Part shown: positions 11,204 through 20,802 of the stretch, one piece after another | Layout: each line of letters begins with the position of its first letter | How positions within the stretch are numbered: the stretch's first letter is position 1 | Assembly (NCBI RefSeq): GCF_000757885.1 | Contig: NZ_JQCR01000003.1 | Coordinates: forward strand, 434,001-498,000 | Length of the DNA: 64,000 bases | Direction of reading: 5' to 3' | Origin: Paenibacillus wynnii | Lineage (GTDB): Bacteria > Bacillota > Bacilli > Paenibacillales > Paenibacillaceae | Position numbers and translations under genes: made by a program | Notes under the pieces: model-generated | The model's database searches: none | What the model saw: only the letters and a program-made list of their open reading frames with translations | Told to the model about the DNA's origin: nothing

Positions 11204-14200
11204 GTGATAAAACGTAAATCTTCTGCAAGGAAATCAGTACTTATGTATCTATTAACTATTGCATTAATCGCAGGGCAATTGGCGCTTTTTCCGTCTGTTA
11301 GTTCAGCTGCCGGGAATTTGGCTCAAGGCAAAAGTATCACTTCAAGCTCGGTAGGGGATGTGTATGTAGCGTCGAACGCGAACGATTCTAATCAGGGAAC
11401 CTACTGGGAGAGTGCCAGTAATGCTTTTCCGCAATGGATCAGAGTAGATTTGGGCGGAACCAGTTCCGTAAACCAGGTTGTACTCAAGCTTCCGCCGACA
11501 TGGGAGGCAAGAACGCAAACCCTATCTGTACAAGGAAGTAGTAATGACTCTACTTATACTAATCTAGTGTCTTCTGCCAACTATACGTTTAGTCCAGCAA
11601 GTGCATCGAATACGGTTACCATTAACTTATCAGCAGCAAGCGTGAGATATATAAAAGTGAATTTCACAGCCAATACGGCTTGGCCGGCAGCACAGCTGTC
11701 TGAACTGGAAGTGTATGGAACGACTTCTATACCTTCAGGAGCCTATGAAGCGGAAGCGGCAGCATTATCCAGCGGTGCCAAAATAAATACGGACCATACC
11801 GGGTATACGGGAACGGGTTTTGTTGACGGTTATCTGGCATCAGGTGCCACTACAACATTCACCGTCAACGCTGCTTCCGCAGGGAATTATGATGCAGCGT
11901 TGAGATACGCTAATGCCTCAGGCAGTACAAAGACGGTTAGCCTTTATGTCAATGGCACTAAAATTAAACAAACTTCACTTGTGAATTTAGCAAACTGGGA
12001 TACTTGGTCAACCAAGATCGAGACAGTAGCTTTAACGGCAGGTGTCAATACGATCACTTATAAATACGACTCTACGGACACCGGTAATGTTAACTTGGAC
12101 AACTTAAATGTCAGCCCATCTACAACACCGACAGCAACTCCCACACCTACACCGACCGTCACTCCGACAGCAACACCAACGGCAACACCAACACCAACCG
12201 TAACACCAACAGCAACACCAACGGCTACACCGACAACAGGGCCCGGTACTAATTTAGCTCTGAACAAAACAGTTAGTGCCTCGTCATCAGTGTTTACCTT
12301 TGTACCCGGCAACTCCAATGATGGGGATGTTAACACGTATTGGGAAGGTGCAGGGGGAAGTTATCCGAATTCACTCAGTATAAATTTGGGTAGCAATGCC
12401 AACATTTCCTCTGTGGTCCTGAAGCTGAATCCAGCTTCTACTTGGGCAACTCGTACCCAAACGATTCAAATCCTTGGTCATGCTCAGAATACATCGGTCT
12501 TCTCCAATCTTGTGCCTGCGACAGTTTATACTTTCAATCCTTCTAGTGGAAACTCTGTAACCATTCCGGTCACTGCTACTGCCAGTGAAGTTCAACTGAA
12601 ATTCACAGCAAATTCAGGATCAAGTGCGGGTCAGATTGCTGAGTTTCAAATCATAGGAACACCGGCTGCCAATCCGGATTTAACGGTAACAGCGATGTCA
12701 TGGACACCGTCTACTCCGGTAGAGACAGATGCTATTACATTAACCTCAACTGTCAAAAATATCGGTACAACTGCTTCAGGTGTAACAAACGTTAGCTTCT
12801 ACTTAGGGTCTACACTTGTCGGTTCGGCTCCTGTTGTTTCTCTGGCAGCAGGCGCTACTAGCAATGTAACTCTTAACATAGGTGCAAAAGACGCAGCGAC
12901 CTACACTTTAAGCGCAAAGGTCGATGAAAGTAATGCCGTCATTGAATTAAATGAAGCTAACAACAGTTTTACTAACCCAACGTCACTTATTGTTGCACCC
13001 GTTTCAAGTTCCGATCTGATTGCCTCCCCCGTAAGCTGGACGCCAGGCAATCCTGCGGGAGGCAATCTGGTAAGCTTCTCGGTTTCTATCAAGAACCAAG
13101 GTACTGCTGCTTCTGCAACGGGTGCTCATGCCATCACGCTGACCATTACAGATGCTACGACTAATGCAGTGGTTAAGACCTTAACGGGTTCTTATAACGG
13201 AGTCATTGCTGCCGGTGCAACCACTGTCCCTGTCAGTATGGGAAGCTGGACTGCTGGGAACGGCAAATACAACGTAAAAAGTGAAATTGCTGTAGATACA
13301 AATGAACTTCCTGTAAAGCGGGCCAATAATATCGCGACACAATCTCTCTTTATAGGCCGTGGGGCTAATATGCCCTACGATATGTATGAAGCAGAGGATG
13401 GCATTGTCGGCGGCGGAGCGGTTAAGCTTACTGCCAATCGTAATATTGGCGACCTCGCTGGAGAGGCATCCGGTAGAAGGGCGGTTACACTGAATACTAC
13501 AGGAAGTTATGTGGAATTCACGACTAAAGCGAGCACTAACACCCTTGTAACTCGCTTCTCTATTCCTGATGGAGCCAGCGGGGATGGAACCAATGCTACG
13601 CTTAACATCTATGTGAATGGAGTCTTCAGTAAGGCGATTAGCCTTACCTCCAAATATGCGTGGTTATACGGATCGGAGATAAACCCAGGCAATTCGCCGA
13701 GTTCCGGTTCTCCGCGTCATATCTATGATGAAGCAAATATCATGTTCGATTCTACAATCCCAGCCGGAAGTACAATTAAATTACAGAAAGATTCCGTGAA
13801 CACTTCACAATATGCGATAGACTTCATCAGTTTGGAACAGGTATCACCGATGGCCAATCCAGACCCGGCGAAATATGCAGTCCCTGCCGGTTTCACACAT
13901 CAGGACGTTCAAAATGCACTGGATAAAGTTCGTATGGACACAACCGGTAATCTCGTAGGTGTATATTTGCCAACTGGAACTTATGAGACTTCAAGCAAAT
14001 TTCAAGTCTATGGCAAAGCGGTAAAAGTGATTGGCGCCGGACCTTGGTACACTCGGTTTGTAGCTCCGAATAGCCAGGCCAATACCGATATCGGATTCAG
14101 AGCAAGCGATACGGCAAACGGATCAACCTTTGCGAATTTTGCTTACTTCGGCAATTACACTTCACGTATAGACGGCCCCGGAAAAGTATTCGACTTCTCA

Positions 14201-15040
14201 AATGTAGCTAACATTACCATAGACAACATTTGGACAGAACATCAGGTATGTATGTACTGGGGAGCTAACACAGACAACATGAAAATTACAAACTCGCGTA
14301 TTCGCAACACCTTTGCCGATGGTATTAATATGACTAACGGCAGTACGAACAATTTGGTATCCAATGTGGAAGCTAGAGCCACTGGGGATGACAGCTTTGC
14401 ATTGTTCTCTGCGATTGATTCCGGTGGAGCAGATATGAAGGATAATGTGTATGAGAATCTGACTTCAATTCTAACTTGGCGCGCGGCGGGTGTAGCCGTT
14501 TATGGCGGTTATGCTAATACTTTCCGCAACATTTACATTGCAGATACGCTTTGTTATTCGGGTATTACGATCAGTTCACTGGACTTCGGTTATCCGATGA
14601 ATGGATTTGGAGCTTCTCCGACTACGAACTTCCAGAACATTACCATTGTCCGTGCAGGCGGTCATTTCTGGGGCCAGCAGACATTCCCGGCCATCTGGGT
14701 ATTCTCGGCCTCTAAGGTATTCCAAGGTATTCGGGTCAGTGATGTGGATATCATCGATCCAACCTATCATGGGATCATGTTCCAAACTAACTACTCCGGC
14801 TCTACTCCGCAGAATCCGGTAACAGATACGATCTTTACGAACATTACGATTTCCGGCGCACAGAAGAGCGGGGATGCTTTTGACGCTAAATCAGGTGTCG
14901 GTATCTGGGTGAATGAGGCTGCTGAAGCCGGTCAAGGCCCGGCAGTCGGTTCGGTAACCTTCAATAATTTGAAGATTACAAACACGGTCACGGCTATTAA
15001 GAACAACACTTCGACCTTTACGATTAACGTTAATCCTTAA
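11204..15040 (+). CDS. Secreted multidomain alpha-1,3-glucanase (mycodextranase), GH87
   Basis: Endo-acting extracellular hydrolase of alpha-1,3-glucan (fungal wall glucan, mutan, nigeran). The start is GTG at 11204 behind GGAGGAGG, giving 1278 residues with a signal peptide ending near SVSSAA (residue 36). Domain order: discoidin/F5-8C (about 37-170), CBM6/35-like sandwich (175-305), Thr-Pro-Ala linker (306-346), second discoidin (350-488), two CARDB modules (490-600, 605-720), CBM-like N-lobe (725-890) and a right-handed beta-helix catalytic domain (890-1278). The catalytic Asp triad is visible as Asp1039 (FADGINM) and Asp1062/Asp1063 (TGDDSFA), with the same 23-residue spacing as in Bacillus Agl-KA. 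There is no cell-wall anchor, so it is probably released. Confidence 0.92.
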   Translation: MIKRKSSARKSVLMYLLTIALIAGQLALFPSVSSAAGNLAQGKSITSSSVGDVYVASNANDSNQGTYWESASNAFPQWIRVDLGGTSSVNQVVLKLPPTWEARTQTLSVQGSSNDSTYTNLVSSANYTFSPASASNTVTINLSAASVRYIKVNFTANTAWPAAQLSELEVYGTTSIPSGAYEAEAAALSSGAKINTDHTGYTGTGFVDGYLASGATTTFTVNAASAGNYDAALRYANASGSTKTVSLYVNGTKIKQTSLVNLANWDTWSTKIETVALTAGVNTITYKYDSTDTGNVNLDNLNVSPSTTPTATPTPTPTVTPTATPTATPTPTVTPTATPTATPTTGPGTNLALNKTVSASSSVFTFVPGNSNDGDVNTYWEGAGGSYPNSLSINLGSNANISSVVLKLNPASTWATRTQTIQILGHAQNTSVFSNLVPATVYTFNPSSGNSVTIPVTATASEVQLKFTANSGSSAGQIAEFQIIGTPAANPDLTVTAMSWTPSTPVETDAITLTSTVKNIGTTASGVTNVSFYLGSTLVGSAPVVSLAAGATSNVTLNIGAKDAATYTLSAKVDESNAVIELNEANNSFTNPTSLIVAPVSSSDLIASPVSWTPGNPAGGNLVSFSVSIKNQGTAASATGAHAITLTITDATTNAVVKTLTGSYNGVIAAGATTVPVSMGSWTAGNGKYNVKSEIAVDTNELPVKRANNIATQSLFIGRGANMPYDMYEAEDGIVGGGAVKLTANRNIGDLAGEASGRRAVTLNTTGSYVEFTTKASTNTLVTRFSIPDGASGDGTNATLNIYVNGVFSKAISLTSKYAWLYGSEINPGNSPSSGSPRHIYDEANIMFDSTIPAGSTIKLQKDSVNTSQYAIDFISLEQVSPMANPDPAKYAVPAGFTHQDVQNALDKVRMDTTGNLVGVYLPTGTYETSSKFQVYGKAVKVIGAGPWYTRFVAPNSQANTDIGFRASDTANGSTFANFAYFGNYTSRIDGPGKVFDFSNVANITIDNIWTEHQVCMYWGANTDNMKITNSRIRNTFADGINMTNGSTNNLVSNVEARATGDDSFALFSAIDSGGADMKDNVYENLTSILTWRAAGVAVYGGYANTFRNIYIADTLCYSGITISSLDFGYPMNGFGASPTTNFQNITIVRAGGHFWGQQTFPAIWVFSASKVFQGIRVSDVDIIDPTYHGIMFQTNYSGSTPQNPVTDTIFTNITISGAQKSGDAFDAKSGVGIWVNEAAEAGQGPAVGSVTFNNLKITNTVTAIKNNTSTFTINVNP

Positions 15041-15054
15041 ACTTCAAAACTAGG

Positions 15055-15092
15055 AAGCCGTGTCCCGCTGTTATAGGGGAGACGGCTTTTTC
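15055..15092 (+). terminator. Intrinsic terminator of the glucanase gene
   Basis: AAGCCGTGTCCC pairs with 15076-15087 (11 of 12 positions) and is followed by T residues. Confidence 0.85.
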
Positions 15093-15173
15093 TACTGCCC
15101 ATGGCTGAATCGACAGGAGACATCCGCCAAGGTACAATGATTCTGAAGTGAACTGGAATGAAGGAGGCTCTCT

Positions 15174-16094
15174 ATGAAGCACAAAGTAGTCAACAATATT
15201 ACGGAGCTGATCGGGGATACACCTGTCGTACGCTTGAACCGTTTAACTGGACCCGGTGATGCTGAACTATATGTTAAGCTGGAGTACTTCAACCCAAGTG
15301 GCAGCGTTAAGGACCGTGCGGCTTACAATCTGATTCACCGGGCTGAAAAGGATGGCCTATTAAAGCCGGGCGGTACTATTATTGAACCGACAAGTGGAAA
15401 TACTGGAATAGGGCTGGCTATGAATGCGGCGGCTAAGGGGTACCGGGCCATTTTAGTGATGCCTGACAATATGACAAAGGAACGGATTAATATTCTAAAA
15501 GCATACGGTGCTGATGTCGTGCTCACTCCTGCAGCAGAACGTATGCCCGGGGCAATTGCCAAGGCGCTTGAGCTCGGACGGGAGGTAGAGAACAGTTTTA
15601 TCCCACAACAGTTTGAGAATAAAGCTAACCCTGATATTCACCGGACAACGACCGCAATAGAGATATTGGAGCAGATGGAGGGGAAGCTGGATGTATTCGT
15701 TGCTACTTCAGGAACGGGTGGCACCATAACAGGAACGGGTGAAGTCCTACGGGAGCATTTGCCGCAGATTCGTATTCTGGTTGTGGAGCCGCAGGGATCA
15801 CCGGTACTATCAGGCGGAGAGCCTGGGCCGCATAAGCTTGTGGGAACGAGTCCAGGGTTTGTACCTGCGATTCTGAATACAAGCGTATATGATGAAATTA
15901 TTCAAGTGACTGACCAAGATGCACTGGACACGGTCCGAGCAATGGCTGCACATGAAGGAATCCTGATAGGGCCATCGGGTGGAGCCGCTGTATGGACTGC
16001 ATTACAGGAAGCACGGCGTATAGGGGCCGGTAAAAAGGTACTTTGCATCGCTCCGGATACAGGGGAACGTTATCTCAGCATGGATATATTTTAA
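15174..16094 (+). CDS. cysK: Cysteine synthase family protein (O-acetylserine sulfhydrylase-like)
   Basis: PLP-dependent beta-replacement enzyme that joins O-acetylserine and sulfide to make cysteine. Lys46 in NPSGSVKDRAAY binds PLP, TSGNTGIGLAM is the substrate loop, and the glycine-rich phosphate loop ATSGTGGTITGTGEV is present. At 306 residues it has the usual length and is complete. AAGGAGG ends seven bases before ATG. No cysE or sulfur transporter lies beside it, so it is probably one of several paralogues. A cystathionine beta-synthase-like or O-phosphoserine substrate cannot be excluded. It is followed closely by a lipoprotein gene, perhaps co-transcribed. Confidence 0.88.
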   Translation: MKHKVVNNITELIGDTPVVRLNRLTGPGDAELYVKLEYFNPSGSVKDRAAYNLIHRAEKDGLLKPGGTIIEPTSGNTGIGLAMNAAAKGYRAILVMPDNMTKERINILKAYGADVVLTPAAERMPGAIAKALELGREVENSFIPQQFENKANPDIHRTTTAIEILEQMEGKLDVFVATSGTGGTITGTGEVLREHLPQIRILVVEPQGSPVLSGGEPGPHKLVGTSPGFVPAILNTSVYDEIIQVTDQDALDTVRAMAAHEGILIGPSGGAAVWTALQEARRIGAGKKVLCIAPDTGERYLSMDIF

Positions 16095-16114
16095 ATACAC
16101 AGGGAGGTATGAGA

Positions 16115-17059
16115 ATGTATAAATTCACCGGCATCGCGCTGATTCTGCTGTTGTTGCTTGGCTGTTCTGATTCCGGAAAAAATCCAAATAACAATGAGCA
16201 AAGTCCATTGCCTTCCCCCAACGCAGGGAGTGCTTCTGCTTCCCCAGAACTATCGGCATCACCTGAACCCACTTCATCGGAGCAAACGGAAGTATATCTG
16301 GATAAAGGAAAGTTAAAAGCGATATTTGGATTTACCGACGGGGAAGGCAAGCAGTTATTGGTTACGGGGCAGAATGAGGGTGAGGAGAAACTCATGGTAC
16401 AGCTTAACAGTGCTATAGGGGAGAATGGGAATGTTCTTTCTATAGATTTTGTGAAAAAGCAGACAGTGAATGAGCTGAACAACGGTAGGGATACCGCGCA
16501 AAACTTCAACAATCTTGACGGATATCTATTTACCATTGAAGAAGGAAAAGCCGCCCCGGATCAGACCTATTATCTGGTGGATCGAGCAGATTTTAATACG
16601 AAATCACTGCTGACTATCCATTCTTTGAATGCAGACGAAGGTTCTACAGAGGTAGAAGCAAGTGTTAAGAAAGAAATAACCGCTGCTCAACAACGGGATA
16701 TAGAGGAGATTTGGAAGTTTGCTGATATCCCTGATAAGGGTCAGCTATTTCTTGTTCAATTCCTTAAGCAGGAAAAGAATATGCTATTCAGTTTTGTGCT
16801 TATAGAGGGTGATCAGCTTACCTTCATGAATTACCCGGCCACCACTGAGGAGGAATATTCGGTATGGCGTGTAGATGACGGCGGTAAAATAAGCCCCGAT
16901 ATGTTCTCGATCCTATTCGCCGCCGAGACTTCTGCGGGTATGGTGCTTGGACTCCACTGGTTAGGGGCGGAGGGTGTGAATTCATTTTTATTGGAGCAGG
17001 TCGGAGATAGCTTCAAGGAAATGGGAATTGAATACAGTCGGTATACATCCCCGCTTTAG
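16115..17059 (+). CDS. Putative lipoprotein of unknown function
   Basis: 314 residues. The signal peptide ends in LLLLLGCSDSG with the lipid-acceptor Cys17, followed by a Ser/Pro/Glu-rich spacer typical of exported anchored proteins. No known enzymatic motif is visible in the rest. The start at ATG 16115 is chosen over ATG 16109 because GGGAGG at 16102-16107 is then seven bases away. It lies 20 bases after the cysteine synthase gene and ends in a terminator, so it is the last gene of that unit. Confidence 0.75.
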   Translation: MYKFTGIALILLLLLGCSDSGKNPNNNEQSPLPSPNAGSASASPELSASPEPTSSEQTEVYLDKGKLKAIFGFTDGEGKQLLVTGQNEGEEKLMVQLNSAIGENGNVLSIDFVKKQTVNELNNGRDTAQNFNNLDGYLFTIEEGKAAPDQTYYLVDRADFNTKSLLTIHSLNADEGSTEVEASVKKEITAAQQRDIEEIWKFADIPDKGQLFLVQFLKQEKNMLFSFVLIEGDQLTFMNYPATTEEEYSVWRVDDGGKISPDMFSILFAAETSAGMVLGLHWLGAEGVNSFLLEQVGDSFKEMGIEYSRYTSPL

Positions 17060-17083
17060 GCTGAGAAAATAAAAAGGGTTGGC

Positions 17084-17133
17084 AAGGCTGCTCATCATGG
17101 AAGATATCTTCCTTTTGGTGGGCAGCCTTTTTT
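17084..17133 (+). terminator. Intrinsic terminator after the lipoprotein gene
   Basis: AAGGCTGCTCATC pairs with GGTGGGCAGCCTT (17117-17129), followed by a T tract. Confidence 0.85.
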
Positions 17134-17260
17134 GAGGATTCGTAACCGCTCGTCCCCCCTCAAACTGTAAATAAATAGATATTTGTCTACAAGACAAAAG
17201 TCCATGCCCCCTGTAGGTAAATGGAGTAGTATACAAAAGGTCTATAGGGAGGTGTCAAAT

Positions 17261-18406
17261 ATGGGGCGTACTGAGTATAAGAAGAGTATCAAAAAACGCG
17301 ATTTATCGTTGAAGAAAAGAAAGCCTTCCAAGAAAAAGTGCTCCGCAAGAAGCAAAGGTTGTAATGAGATTATCGTCAAAAGGCAAATTGTACGTGTTAA
17401 TATTACTCCAGAAGCTATAGCAGCAGGTGCAATAGGAGCCATAGGAGCAGCAGGAGCCATAGGTGCTGCAGGGGTAGTTGGCGCCACCGGAGGATTAGGA
17501 GCAGCAGGTGTTGTCGGGGCTTTGGGGGCAGCTGGAGCCTTAGGAGCGGCGGGTGCATTAGGTGCCACCGGAGCTTTGGGAGCAGCAGGTGTAGCTGGAG
17601 CTTTGGGAGCAGCCGGAGCATTAGGTGCCACCGGAGCTTTGGGGGCAGCAGGTGTAGCTGGAGCTTTGGGAGCAGCCGGAGCTTTAGGAGCGGCTGGAGC
17701 ATTAGGTGCCACCGGAGCCTTGGGGGCGGTCGGACCCGCAGGATTAGCGGGATTAGCCGGACTTATTGGACCCGCAGGTGCTATAGGCCCTGTAGGTCCA
17801 GTAGGTCCCGCGGGAGTCGTAGGACCTGGTGGGATCGCAGGTCCTCCAGGTCCAGTAGGTCCTGCCGGACCTATAGGGTTAGCTGGTCCTGCCGGACCAG
17901 CGGGTGCAGCAGGGCCTACCGGGGCTACTGGATCTCCGGGACCCGCAGGTGCCACAGGAGCAGCCGGAGCAACGGGAGCAACGGGAGCAGCAGGTGGATT
18001 ATCCCAGTATGGGTACATTTATAACTTGGCATCCCGAGTAGTTCCGATCGAGGCTGATGTAATTTTTGATACGAACGGTATTCTTACACCCGGAATAACA
18101 CATGCACCGGGGACTACTGAAATAATGGTTACCGATGCGGGTATTTATGAGGTTAATTTTTCAGTATCGGGAGTAGAACCTAACCAATTTGGATTATTTC
18201 AAAATGGGGTACTCGTAGCTGGAACGATATACGGTTCAGGAGCTGGTACTCAGCAAAACACGGGGCAGGTTATAATTGCTCTAGCTTCCGGGGATGTACT
18301 GACCTTGCGGAACCATAGCTCATCTGCAGCGGTTACCCTGCAGTCTTTGGCTGGAGGAACCCAAGCAAACGTAAATGCTTCAATTCTTATAAAAAAACTA
18401 AGTTAA
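17261..18406 (+). CDS. Collagen-like exosporium or surface protein, BclA type
   Basis: 381 residues starting at ATG 17261 behind GGGAGGTGTC. Order: a very basic N-terminus (residues 1-50, Lys/Arg-rich, no signal peptide), a Gly-X-Y region of about 200 residues, and a C-terminal C1q/TNF-like trimerisation domain (about 250-381, from LSQYGYIYNLASRVVPIEAD onward) as in BclA-type spore glycoproteins. The first half of the repeat is Gly-Ala-Leu/Ala/Thr with no proline; the second half becomes Gly-Pro-Ala/Val rich like ordinary collagen. Thr residues could carry glycans. Location on the spore surface is inferred from the family. It is monocistronic, with its own terminator. Confidence 0.85.
   Translation: MGRTEYKKSIKKRDLSLKKRKPSKKKCSARSKGCNEIIVKRQIVRVNITPEAIAAGAIGAIGAAGAIGAAGVVGATGGLGAAGVVGALGAAGALGAAGALGATGALGAAGVAGALGAAGALGATGALGAAGVAGALGAAGALGAAGALGATGALGAVGPAGLAGLAGLIGPAGAIGPVGPVGPAGVVGPGGIAGPPGPVGPAGPIGLAGPAGPAGAAGPTGATGSPGPAGATGAAGATGATGAAGGLSQYGYIYNLASRVVPIEADVIFDTNGILTPGITHAPGTTEIMVTDAGIYEVNFSVSGVEPNQFGLFQNGVLVAGTIYGSGAGTQQNTGQVIIALASGDVLTLRNHSSSAAVTLQSLAGGTQANVNASILIKKLS
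17570..17722 (+). repeat. 63-bp tandem repeat inside the collagen-like gene
   Basis: A 63-bp unit (seven Gly-X-Y triplets) beginning GGAGCTTTGGG at 17570 recurs at 17633 almost unchanged and again at 17714 after an 18-bp insertion (81-bp spacing). Such repeats usually vary in copy number between strains by slippage. Confidence 0.8.
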
Positions 18407-18439
18407 TCTCCGTGTGATCAGATTTGCGATATCGATAGC

Positions 18440-18484
18440 GAAAGACCCTTCCGAAGCATTCTCGTAAGGGTCTTTCATATTTTT
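18440..18484 (+). terminator. Intrinsic terminator after the collagen-like gene
   Basis: AAAGACCCTT pairs with AAGGGTCTTT, followed shortly by TTTTT. Confidence 0.85.
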
Positions 18485-18579
18485 AATGTTAGGAACTGTC
18501 ACCTGTTATTGAAGAGAAAAGATGTGTTATGCTTTGTAAAATCTCAGATGAGACGGGAACCTAAGAAAGGTGAGATCTT

Positions 18580-19290
18580 ATGAGTGGAGCAGAGCCTAAG
18601 CTGGATTTAGACCGGATCGTGTTCATAGGAAGAACTTTTGATGAGTATATGCGGATGTTTGATCTGAGGCAGGAGGAATTGACGGGACGAAGAATACTCG
18701 ATTGTCCGGCGGGTGCCTGTTCATTCATAGCTAAGGCCAATCCTCTGGGCGCTGATGCAACCGCCGCTGACATTGCCTATTTCCATTCTCCGGAAATCCT
18801 GGCCCAAAAGGGCTTACAGGATATAGAGCATGCTATGTATCAGTTGGATAAGGTGCAAGACAACTTTGTATGGGAGTATTTTAAGTCGATTGACGGCTTA
18901 AGAAAGATAAGGATAGAAGCACTAACGGACAGTATACAGGATCGTAGGTCCGCTTCAGAGCGCTATATTCCTGCAGTACTGCCTGAGCTGCCATTCCGTG
19001 ATCAAGAATTCGATTTGACGCTATCGGCGCATTTTTTATTTATGTACGGGGATCGTCTGGATTATGATTTTCATATGCAAACCCTTAAGGAACTGATGCG
19101 TGTAACAAAAGAAGAAATTCGTATTTTTCCTTTAGTGGATTTATCCAGCCAGAGATATGAACATTTAGACCCTTTAATTGAGCATATAGTTAGCCAAGGC
19201 TGGACTGTTGAAGAAATAGAGGTTCCATATGAATTTCAAAAGGGAGCCAATCACATGTTAAGAATTAGAAGGATGAATTCACACACGTAA
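18580..19290 (+). CDS. Probable class I SAM-dependent methyltransferase
   Basis: 236 residues. The motif ILDCPAGACSFIAKANPLGA (about residues 40-59) is a degenerate glycine-rich SAM-binding loop. ATAADIAYFHS supplies the acidic end of strand 2, and the stretch LPFRDQEFDLTLSAHFLFMY is motif IV/V-like. The acceptor substrate is unknown. The ribosome site GAAAGGTGAG precedes ATG. A hairpin follows the stop at once. It stands alone, with no pathway genes on either side. Confidence 0.72.
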   Translation: MSGAEPKLDLDRIVFIGRTFDEYMRMFDLRQEELTGRRILDCPAGACSFIAKANPLGADATAADIAYFHSPEILAQKGLQDIEHAMYQLDKVQDNFVWEYFKSIDGLRKIRIEALTDSIQDRRSASERYIPAVLPELPFRDQEFDLTLSAHFLFMYGDRLDYDFHMQTLKELMRVTKEEIRIFPLVDLSSQRYEHLDPLIEHIVSQGWTVEEIEVPYEFQKGANHMLRIRRMNSHT

Positions 19291-19329
19291 AACCCCTATT
19301 ATTGATAACCTCATCAATAGTAGGGGTTT
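19290..19329 (+). terminator. Hairpin at the end of the methyltransferase gene
   Basis: AAACCCCTATTATTGAT pairs with ATCAATAGTAGGGGTTT over about 17 bp across a short loop. The T tract is poor, so it may act as a weak terminator or an RNA-stabilising stem. Confidence 0.6.
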
Positions 19330-19861
19330 ACGTTGTAATCACTATACCCATGTTCTTCTCAGACTCCTTATCCTATCCTTTGCACTCTTTCGATAGAAAT
19401 CGTCCGAGGTGGCATAACTTCTGCCTATCCTATCCGATAAATTTCGTCGTTTCATTTTCTATTTACGATTGGGTTGATTATTCATCATTTAAGCTTTAAG
19501 AAGCTCATACCATTTCGTTAGAAAGATGAAATTGAAATTTTTATCGTTAGGATAAAAGATATAGTATCAATCCTCTAGGACTTCTGCTACTAAAGATTAC
19601 TTACCGAATAGATTTTACCTTTCGCCAAGCTTTCCTTCTAGTAGAGTATTTATCCTTGAGTTGATAGTTAAACTATAACCCGAATGCCCAAAATAGTAAA
19701 AACGCAAATAGTTCAAATTTGGAGAGGTTATCGGCTCATTTCTTTTGTAAGCGCTTTATATCTTCGGATTTCTTTGTTTTTCTTATAAAAGAATCTCGCA
19801 GCAGGCCGAGATCTTCAAAGGATATAATGCTTAATGTAAATAACAATGCGGAGGGGATAGA
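19330..19861. other. Gene-free stretch with a cre-like site
   Basis: No open frame here has a ribosome site or a recognisable product. The motif TATCCTATCC occurs twice, near 19370 and 19430. TGTAAGCGCTTTAT at 19746-19759 matches the cre consensus TGWAANCGNTNWCA at 12 of 14 positions and lies about 105 bases before the EFR1 gene, a candidate CcpA site. Confidence 0.4.
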
Positions 19862-20758
19862 ATGCAGAATCGGAAGGCAGCTATCTTTTATTTCTCAGGT
19901 ACAGGCAATACGGAGATCATTGCCAAGCGCATAGCGGATGCATTAGAACGAAAGGATCAAAGGCCGGATTTGTTTAGAATGGAGAACATTCTTAAGGGTC
20001 AGCAATCTGTAGACTATGAAGCATATGGTCTTATCGGAATAGGTCATCCTGTCCTTGGATTCGGTGCCTCCGGTATTGTCGAACGTTTTGCAGAGCAATT
20101 ACCTGATAGCGCCGGGACCTCTACTTTTGTGTTCAAGACTGCCTCCTCCCCGCATTACGTTAATCATGGAGCTTCGAACACGGTTATTCGATGCTTGCGA
20201 AATAAAGGTTATAATACCTTTCATAATTCCATCTTTGCGATGCCCTGCAACTTTTTTATGAAGTATGATGATCGGTTGAATAAACAGCTCTACAAGACGG
20301 CGCTGCATAAGGTGGAAATCTTGGCAGAGGAAGTCCTATGTCGAACGCCAAAAGTATTGCGAATCCATCCAGTTCTTGAGAAAACACTAAAAATGGTATA
20401 TTACTTTGAGGATGCTCATGGAGGTAAGGTTTTTGCAAAAGGATTGAAGATTACAGCTTCTTGTACACTATGCCTGAAATGTGTTAGAGACTGTCCTACA
20501 TCTAATATTGCAGAAGGCAAGGACGGGATTTCCTTCGGACAAGAATGCATCTGGTGCATGCGCTGTATCTATTCATGTCCACGCAAAGCCATTCAAGCGA
20601 CAAAGATTCGCTCTTGCGTAGTTGAGCCTTACACTGGCGGCCCTGCTCTGTATAAATTATTAGAAGATCCGGGTAATGACGGTCAATTTGTAAATGATCG
20701 ATCCACAGGGTATTATAAGCATTTTATTGACTACATAAAGGAAGATGATAGCTTATAA
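19862..20758 (+). CDS. EFR1-family flavodoxin-ferredoxin protein
   Basis: 298-residue predicted electron carrier. A flavodoxin-like fold is at the N-terminus (FYFSGTGNTEIIAKRIADAL, the FMN phosphate loop) and two 4Fe-4S clusters at the C-terminus: Cys201, 204, 207, 211 and Cys229, 232, 235, 239. This is the EFR1 arrangement, common in anaerobic and facultative Bacillota. The partner oxidoreductase is not encoded nearby. AATGCGGAGGGG upstream is the ribosome site. The next gene follows after about 45 bases, so the two may be co-transcribed. Confidence 0.85.
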   Translation: MQNRKAAIFYFSGTGNTEIIAKRIADALERKDQRPDLFRMENILKGQQSVDYEAYGLIGIGHPVLGFGASGIVERFAEQLPDSAGTSTFVFKTASSPHYVNHGASNTVIRCLRNKGYNTFHNSIFAMPCNFFMKYDDRLNKQLYKTALHKVEILAEEVLCRTPKVLRIHPVLEKTLKMVYYFEDAHGGKVFAKGLKITASCTLCLKCVRDCPTSNIAEGKDGISFGQECIWCMRCIYSCPRKAIQATKIRSCVVEPYTGGPALYKLLEDPGNDGQFVNDRSTGYYKHFIDYIKEDDSL

Positions 20759-20802
20759 CTATCGGAACCTATTACTTGATAACGAAAGATGGTGGAATAC
20801 AG

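Noticed and set aside
12118..12240. Tandem DNA repeat as a separate element
   Set aside because: The periodic ACACCAACAGC-type sequence only encodes the Thr-Pro-Ala linker of the glucanase.
17242..18018. 258-codon minus-strand frame rich in Ala and Pro
   Set aside because: It is the antisense shadow of the Gly-X-Y repeat; the C-terminal C1q-like domain and ribosome site support the plus strand.
19302..19499. 65-codon frame after the methyltransferase gene
   Set aside because: It begins inside the hairpin, with no ribosome site and no resemblance to known proteins.
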